In this document: positions 49,858 to 53,951 of the stretch, in pieces | How positions within the stretch are numbered: position 1 is the first letter of the stretch | How the letters are laid out: each line of letters begins with the position of its first letter | Source: Candidatus Brachybacterium merdavium | Lineage (GTDB): Bacteria; Actinomycetota; Actinomycetes; Actinomycetales; Dermabacteraceae | Reading direction: 5' to 3' | NCBI GenBank assembly: GCA_019118275.1 | Contig: DWZH01000055.1 | Coordinates: forward strand, 1 to 53,951 | DNA: 53,951 nucleotides | Position numbers and translations under genes: made by a program | The notes under the pieces: generated by a model | Told to the model about the DNA's origin: nothing | Databases searched by the model: none | Seen by the model: the letters and a program-made list of their open reading frames with translations, nothing else

Positions 49858-51498
49858 TCACTCGGTGGAGGCGACGTCCACGAAGCTCAGGCCCGTCAGG
49901 GAGATCGGCTGGAAATCCACCAGCGTCTCGGCGTTCCAGGCCGTCGGCACCCGGCGGTGGAACAGCGGGTAGAGCGGGACCTCTTCGGAGAGCAGGTCGA
50001 ACAGCTGACCCCAGATCTCCTGCTGCTCGGTCTCGTCCAGGGCCTGCAGGCCCTGGTCCAGGAGGTCCTGGACCTGTTCGTAGGACTCGGTGCCCTCCCA
50101 GTTCATGCGCTGGTCGGTCCAGGTGGCGTTGCCGTACCACCAACGCATCAGCAGATCGGGATCGTCCCCGAACACCGACGGGTCACCGGGGGCGATCACC
50201 ACGTCGAAGGACTCGGGGTTGCCGTCGATGGTGTTGTAGACGTCGGCCGACTGACGCTGGTCGAAGTCGACGGTGATGCCGACCTCGGTCAGCGACTCCT
50301 GGATGATCGGGCTGACCTGCTGGACCCAGTCGTGGTCGGTGACCATCATCCGGAAGGAGGTCAGGCCCGTCTCCTCGAACAGCTGGCGGGCCCGGTCCTG
50401 ATCCAGCGAGTAGACCGTGGAGGCCTCCTGATGGTTCGGGTGATCGGCGTGCAGGAAGGAGGTGGCAGCCTCCGCCTCGCCGGACAGACCGTTGTTGATC
50501 ACCGCGTCCATGTCGATGGCGTACAGGAACGCCTGGCGGTTGCGGACATCGCTGAAGGGGTTGTCCTCGGCGTTGTTGAACATCGCGAACAGCAGGCCGA
50601 AGCCCGGGACCGACTCGACCGTATGGCTGGCGCCCAGCTGGTCGATCGACAGGTACGGCACCGAGTCGATCGCCTGCACCGACTCGGACTGCATGGCGTT
50701 GGTGCGGGTCGAGGCGTCCGGGATGATCTGCCACTCCATCGCAGCGCCCTGCGCCGGCATCGGACCGGTGTAGTCGTCGAAGCGCTCGAAGGTGACCACG
50801 CTCGAGGCGGCGCCATTGTCGGTCATCGCCCAGGGGCCGGTGCCGATGGGCTCGGCGTCGAAGGCGGAGGGATCCGCCTCCACCGCTGCCTGCGGGACGA
50901 TCTTGACGACCGAGAGCCGCTCGGCGAGCAGAGCCGTGGGGTGAGAGAGGGTGAAGGACACCGTCTGCTCGTCGACCGCTTCGACCGAATCGATGAAGGG
51001 GATGAAGCCTGCGTACAGCGAGGCGTTCTCGGGGTCCAGCACACGCTCGAAGGAGAACACGACGTCCTCGGCGGTGACGGGGGAGCCGTCATGGAAGACA
51101 GCACCCTCGCGCAGGGTGACCTCGACGGTGGTGTCCTCGGTCTCGGGAAGCTCTGTGGCCAGCGCGGCGTAGGCCTCGCGGGTGGCCGGATGCAGCTCGG
51201 TCAGGCCCTCCAGGGTGTGCCAGTTGACCGCGACGGTCAGGGCGGCCGAGGTGCTCATGGGGTCGTAACCGTTGGTGCCCAGCTCGTAGCTGATGGCCGC
51301 ATGGATGGTGCCGTCGGGGTTCGCTTCCTCGGCAGCGGCGTCGCCGCCGTCGGAGCCGCCGCTGCCACCGTTGCTGCCCCCGGCGTCGTCGGGGGCGCAG
51401 GCCCCGATGGTGGCGGTGAGCCCGGCGGCGCCGGCGAGAGCTCCGGAGGCCTTGAGGAATCCGCGTCGGTCGGTCCGTCCGGTGGAGTTGGTGATCAC
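49858..51498 (-). CDS. Sialic acid ABC transporter substrate-binding lipoprotein (SBP family 5)
   Basis: 546 residues. Tat-lipoprotein signal: RTDRRGFLKASGALAGAAGL with lipobox IGAC (Cys34), then a Gly/Ser/Asp linker. The mature protein is an oligopeptide-type SBP 5: LEGLTELHPATREAYAALAT, GAVFHDGSPVTAEDVVFSFE, PIGTGPWAMTD and NRQAFLYAIDMDAVINNGLS. In the SatABCD class this fold binds sialic acid rather than peptides; sialyl-oligosaccharides are possible given the intracellular sialidase. It is the first gene of the nan operon. GTG 51498 has AAAGG close upstream. Confidence 0.93.
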   Translation of the reverse strand: MITNSTGRTDRRGFLKASGALAGAAGLTATIGACAPDDAGGSNGGSGGSDGGDAAAEEANPDGTIHAAISYELGTNGYDPMSTSAALTVAVNWHTLEGLTELHPATREAYAALATELPETEDTTVEVTLREGAVFHDGSPVTAEDVVFSFERVLDPENASLYAGFIPFIDSVEAVDEQTVSFTLSHPTALLAERLSVVKIVPQAAVEADPSAFDAEPIGTGPWAMTDNGAASSVVTFERFDDYTGPMPAQGAAMEWQIIPDASTRTNAMQSESVQAIDSVPYLSIDQLGASHTVESVPGFGLLFAMFNNAEDNPFSDVRNRQAFLYAIDMDAVINNGLSGEAEAATSFLHADHPNHQEASTVYSLDQDRARQLFEETGLTSFRMMVTDHDWVQQVSPIIQESLTEVGITVDFDQRQSADVYNTIDGNPESFDVVIAPGDPSVFGDDPDLLMRWWYGNATWTDQRMNWEGTESYEQVQDLLDQGLQALDETEQQEIWGQLFDLLSEEVPLYPLFHRRVPTAWNAETLVDFQPISLTGLSFVDVASTE

Positions 51499-51605
51499 CT
51501 TTGATGCATCCCTTCGGTGGGTTGATCCGGTCGCGCGGCGCGCCCCCGGGGAACAGGGAGGTCCAGATCTGCTGAGCGGGGAACGACTGCCACCCCGCCC
51601 CAGAG

Positions 51606-51626
51606 ATCAGACGTATGATGTCCGAT
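51606..51626. promoter_or_regulatory. Imperfect inverted repeat ATCAGAC-N7-GTCCGAT (candidate nan operator)
   Basis: Two 7-bp arms match at 6 of 7 positions. The spacer contains TATGAT, a near-consensus -10 on the plus strand that could serve the GntR gene. The site lies between the divergent binding-protein gene and the GntR/FCD regulator, so it is well placed to control both. Confidence 0.5.
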
Positions 51627-51730
51627 GATGGGAGCGTACACGAGGCGCACCGGTGATGCGAGCGGAGTCGCTCGCCGCAGGGAGGCGGGGGAGGCACACT
51701 GTGGTGGGGCGATTCGAAGGAGATGACGGG

Positions 51731-52480
51731 ATGCGCAGCAAGAGGGCGGGCGGATCAGCGGTCGCGTGGATCCAGGACCTGATCCTGGCCGAGGGCCTGG
51801 CGCCGGGGGACCCCATGCCCACCGAGGGAGCGCTGTGCGAGCAGCTGGGGATCTCGCGTTCCTCGGTGCGGGAGGCGATGCGCACGCTCGCTTCGCTGGA
51901 CATCGTCGAGGTGCGTCATGGCCACGGCACATTCGTGGGACAGCTGTCGCTGTCCCCGCTGGTGGACGGGCTGCTGTTCCGGGCGCGGCTGAACGACGGC
52001 AATGATCTTCGCGCCCTGCGCGAGGTGGTCGAGGTGCGCATCGCCCTGGACCTGTCGGTGGCCGAGCAGCTGGTCGGGCACTACCGCGGCACCACCAATC
52101 CCGAGCTGACGGGACTGGTCGACGAGATGCGGCGGCTCGCCTCACAGGGAGAAGCCTTCGCCAACGCCGACACCGCCTTCCACGAGACCCTGCTGGCGCC
52201 GCTGCCCAACGGTCTGCTCAGGCAGCTGGCGCAGGCCTTCTGGGAGATCCATACGGTCGCGGTGCCCCTGTTGGGGATCGCCCCGGCCGAGCGCATCATC
52301 GACACGATCAACGCCCATCAGGCGATGCTGAACGCGCTCGAGGCCGGTGACGCCGAGGCCTACCGGCAGGCCGTGCTCGACCATTACCGCCCCCTCGAAG
52401 GGGTGCTCGACGCCGCCGGGGCGGAACGGCTCGACGGCGCGGCGGGGGCCGGGGCGGCCCCTTGCGAGCAGCAGGGCTGA
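51731..52480 (+). CDS. GntR-family (FCD/FadR subgroup) regulator of the nan operon
   Basis: 249 residues. The winged helix (GDPMPTEGALCEQLGISRSS, VREAMRTLASLDIVEVRHGH) is followed by an all-helical FCD domain. The domain has metal-ligand residues Asp and His in NADTAFHETLLA, and His in INAHQAML and VLDHYRP. NanR-type regulators of this subgroup respond to sialic acid. It is divergent from the nan operon with an inverted repeat between. ATG 51731 has AAGGAGATG upstream; in-frame GTG/ATG codons back to 51653 lack a ribosome site. Confidence 0.92.
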   Translation: MRSKRAGGSAVAWIQDLILAEGLAPGDPMPTEGALCEQLGISRSSVREAMRTLASLDIVEVRHGHGTFVGQLSLSPLVDGLLFRARLNDGNDLRALREVVEVRIALDLSVAEQLVGHYRGTTNPELTGLVDEMRRLASQGEAFANADTAFHETLLAPLPNGLLRQLAQAFWEIHTVAVPLLGIAPAERIIDTINAHQAMLNALEAGDAEAYRQAVLDHYRPLEGVLDAAGAERLDGAAGAGAAPCEQQG

Positions 52481-52496
52481 GCGCCGGACGGGGCAG

Positions 52497-53498
52497 ATGA
52501 TGCTGACGACGACGGACGTGGTCCGGCTGGCGCACTCGCGGCCCTGGGCGTCGAAGCCGTGGTCGGCCGAGCTGCTCGAGGTCTTCCCCGACCGGCTCGA
52601 GCGCGCGGTGGACCGGTGGCGGCTCTCGATCGAGCGGGCGCATCTCGAGGGCGCCGGGCTGCCGGTCCTCGAGGTGAGGGCTCGCCTCGGGTCCGCCGAG
52701 GTCCCGGCCGTGGTGAAGTTCGACGGCGCCGGCTCCGACCTCCAGCAGCAGCTGCGCGTGCTGCTCGCGGCCGACGGCACCGGCTATGTGCGGGTGCTCG
52801 AGCACGACGCCGAGCTCGGGGTCGTCCTGCTGGAGCGGCTCGGTCCCACGCTGTCGCGGGAGCTCCGCGACCCGGTCTCCCAGGGCGATGTGATCGCCGG
52901 ACTCCTGGAGCAGGCGTGGCAGCTGCCGCTGCAGGTCGGTCTGCCCTTCGCTCCGGACGAGAAGGCGGTGTCGCTGCTGGCCGCGATCGAGGAAGCACCG
53001 GAGGCGCCCGTGAACCCACCAGGCGACGGTCAGCCGGGCGGGAGAGCGTCGTCGCGGGCGGGAGCGGCGGAGCCTGTGCGCCGTCGCGCCGTGGAGCATG
53101 CTCGCGATCTGGCACGGGAGCTGGCCGCGTCGCCATCGTCCACGCAGGTGGTCGCTCACGGTGACCCGCACCCGTGCAACGTCCTGCGTCGTGGAGCGAA
53201 GTTCACGTTCATCGACCCGGATGGCTTCCGCTGCGAACCGGAGTACGACGCCGCAGTCGCTCTGCGCGATCACCAGCTCGTCATCGATCAGCTCGAGCAG
53301 AACCAAGGGGCCGGTGCGGGGCGGCGATGGCACCGGGAACTCGTCCGGCGCCTGGCGCTCCGGCTGGAGCTGGACGTGGACCGGGTGGCCGCCTGGGCCT
53401 TCGTCGAGCGCGTGACCACAGGCCTGCACCTGTCCGCGCTGGGCTACCTCGATGAGGGCGAGTCCTGGCTCGCCACTGCCGACACCCTGGTGGGCTGA
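52497..53498 (+). CDS. APH(6)/hydroxyurea-type phosphotransferase (streptomycin 6-kinase-like)
   Basis: 333 residues with the kinase-like fold of the APH(6)_hur family. VPAVVKFDGAGSDLQQQ is the ATP-Lys strand, VVLLERLGPTLSREL the hinge, VVAHGDPHPCNVLR the Brenner loop with catalytic Asp near 221, and FTFIDPDGFRCEPEYDAA the metal-binding Asp. The family phosphorylates streptomycin or related compounds in the cytoplasm. Similarity alone does not prove drug resistance. ATG 52497 and 52500 are adjacent options. It lies 16 bases after the GntR gene and next to a recombinase scar, so recent acquisition is possible. Confidence 0.85.
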   Translation: MMLTTTDVVRLAHSRPWASKPWSAELLEVFPDRLERAVDRWRLSIERAHLEGAGLPVLEVRARLGSAEVPAVVKFDGAGSDLQQQLRVLLAADGTGYVRVLEHDAELGVVLLERLGPTLSRELRDPVSQGDVIAGLLEQAWQLPLQVGLPFAPDEKAVSLLAAIEEAPEAPVNPPGDGQPGGRASSRAGAAEPVRRRAVEHARDLARELAASPSSTQVVAHGDPHPCNVLRRGAKFTFIDPDGFRCEPEYDAAVALRDHQLVIDQLEQNQGAGAGRRWHRELVRRLALRLELDVDRVAAWAFVERVTTGLHLSALGYLDEGESWLATADTLVG

Positions 53499-53529
53499 AG
53501 ACCACCGCCGGCGAGCTCGATCGGTGCTG

Positions 53530-53808
53530 TCAGGCGGTGAGTTGGAGGATGTTGTGCAGCAGGGTGTCGACGCAGTTGGTGAGGTTGAAGCCGGCGCCGC
53601 CGGTGGTGGGGGCGATGCGGGTGGGGTCGGGGTGTTCGGGACCGGCCGGGTCGGGTGGCGTGTTCGTGGGCGTCGTGTGCACGGTGAGGTGTTCGAGCAT
53701 GGCGGGCCAGCGGGCTTGGACGGGGTGGCCGGTGGTGTCGAGGACCTGGTAGCGGGGCTGGTAGGTGCTGGTGCGCTCGGGGGTCGGGGCCAGGTGGAGG
53801 CCGCCTTC
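53530..53808 (-). pseudogene. C-terminal fragment of an unrecognised protein in a recombination scar
   Basis: Reading leftward from about 53808, a coherent frame gives GGLHLAPTPERTSTYQPRYQ, then VLDTTGHPVQARWPAMLEHL, a Thr/Pro-rich stretch, and ends TGGAGFNLTNCVDTLLHNIL-QLTA-stop at 53530. It has codon use like its neighbours, no start codon of its own with a ribosome site, and joins the recombinase fragment in a different frame. It may be the tail of an HNH/DUF222-type protein, but that is a guess. Confidence 0.55.
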
Positions 53809-53811
53809 GTG

Positions 53812-53951
53812 TGAGTCACGGCCCGCTCGATCCGCACGCGGGCGCCGTCGATATCCCCACCACGTAGCGCCACAGCTTCACCCCATCTCAGCCCCCCGTA
53901 CGCGAGCACGTAGACGAGGGGCGCGTAGTTCCCGGCGTGGTCGGCGACGCG
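53812..53951 (-). pseudogene. Tyrosine recombinase/integrase fragment (5' part outside window, truncated)
   Basis: From the right edge the minus strand reads VADHAGNYAPLVYVLAYGGL, then RWGEAVALRGGDIDGARVRI, then ERAVTHTK. This is the start of the catalytic domain of a tyrosine recombinase, including the first catalytic Arg (GLRWGE). After THTK the family pattern is lost; the downstream catalytic residues (HxxR, Tyr) are absent. The gene's N-terminus lies beyond the window. It is a broken integrase left at a former mobile-element site. Confidence 0.7.

Noticed and set aside
1-53951. CRISPR array, toxin-antitoxin pair, restriction or phage-defence system
   Set aside because: No regularly spaced repeats, Cas-like, toxin-like, methylase or defence nuclease domains were seen among the supported genes.

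Overview
The window is high-GC DNA with compact, often overlapping genes, many GTG starts and very few TTA codons. Its gene set includes an XPB-type helicase with its helicase-associated partner, a GNAT protein resembling mycothiol synthase, Tat-exported lipoproteins, DUF4031, DUF2079 and LapA-like proteins. This points to an actinomycete, most likely Micrococcales and close to Brachybacterium/Dermabacteraceae. The lineage is an inference from gene content and style; no marker gene was compared.

Left part (1-12.4 kb): a metal-response pair (ArsR-type sensor plus a CDF exporter cut by the left edge), a DEAD-box RNA helicase, a LacI-type regulator followed by a GH2 glycosidase, a two-domain SRPBCC gene broken by a frameshift, a double-GNAT acetyltransferase overlapping a zinc alcohol dehydrogenase, an RNase HI with an NTF2-like tail, and a DUF418 membrane protein coupled to a DUF4031 protein.

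Middle (12.4-24.6 kb): a minus-strand OmpR-type response regulator and kinase preceded by a LapA-like protein, then the XPB helicase, 6-phosphogluconate dehydrogenase (plus strand), a two-TM small protein, the helicase-associated protein, a tRNA with anticodon TAA in an unexpected class I fold, a YggS-type PLP protein, an MFS exporter and a nicotinamidase. From 24.8 to 28.3 kb there is an operon of a Cys/Met-metabolism PLP enzyme and a complete polar amino acid ABC transporter, headed by a perfect 9+9 bp inverted repeat.

28.4-39.3 kb: Bax-inhibitor-1-like protein, cardiolipin synthase, two paralogous secreted/anchored proteins of unknown function, a ThiD-like kinase with an altered active-site loop, a GH3 lipoprotein, and an operon of prolyl oligopeptidase, DinB-like protein and an alpha/beta hydrolase whose nucleophile position is Asp.

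39.3-52.5 kb is the most coherent block: one long minus-strand sialic acid operon. It runs from a peptide/SatABCD-like ABC transporter (binding protein, permease, permease-ATPase fusion, ATPase) through NanA, NanK and NanE to two sialidases, one Tat-exported and one apparently cytosolic, and ends in a DUF2079 membrane protein. A divergent GntR/FCD regulator stands at its head, with an inverted repeat between them. Sialic acid would be released outside, imported, cleaved to ManNAc, phosphorylated and epimerised to GlcNAc-6-P. NagA and NagB are not in the window.

The right edge holds a streptomycin-6-kinase-type phosphotransferase next to a scar made of a broken tyrosine recombinase joined to the tail of another protein. 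Several genes share an actinobacterial leaderless layout (TANNNT, 6 nt, start codon). No gap longer than about 300 bases lacks a gene. No CRISPR array, rRNA, intact insertion sequence or prophage was seen.
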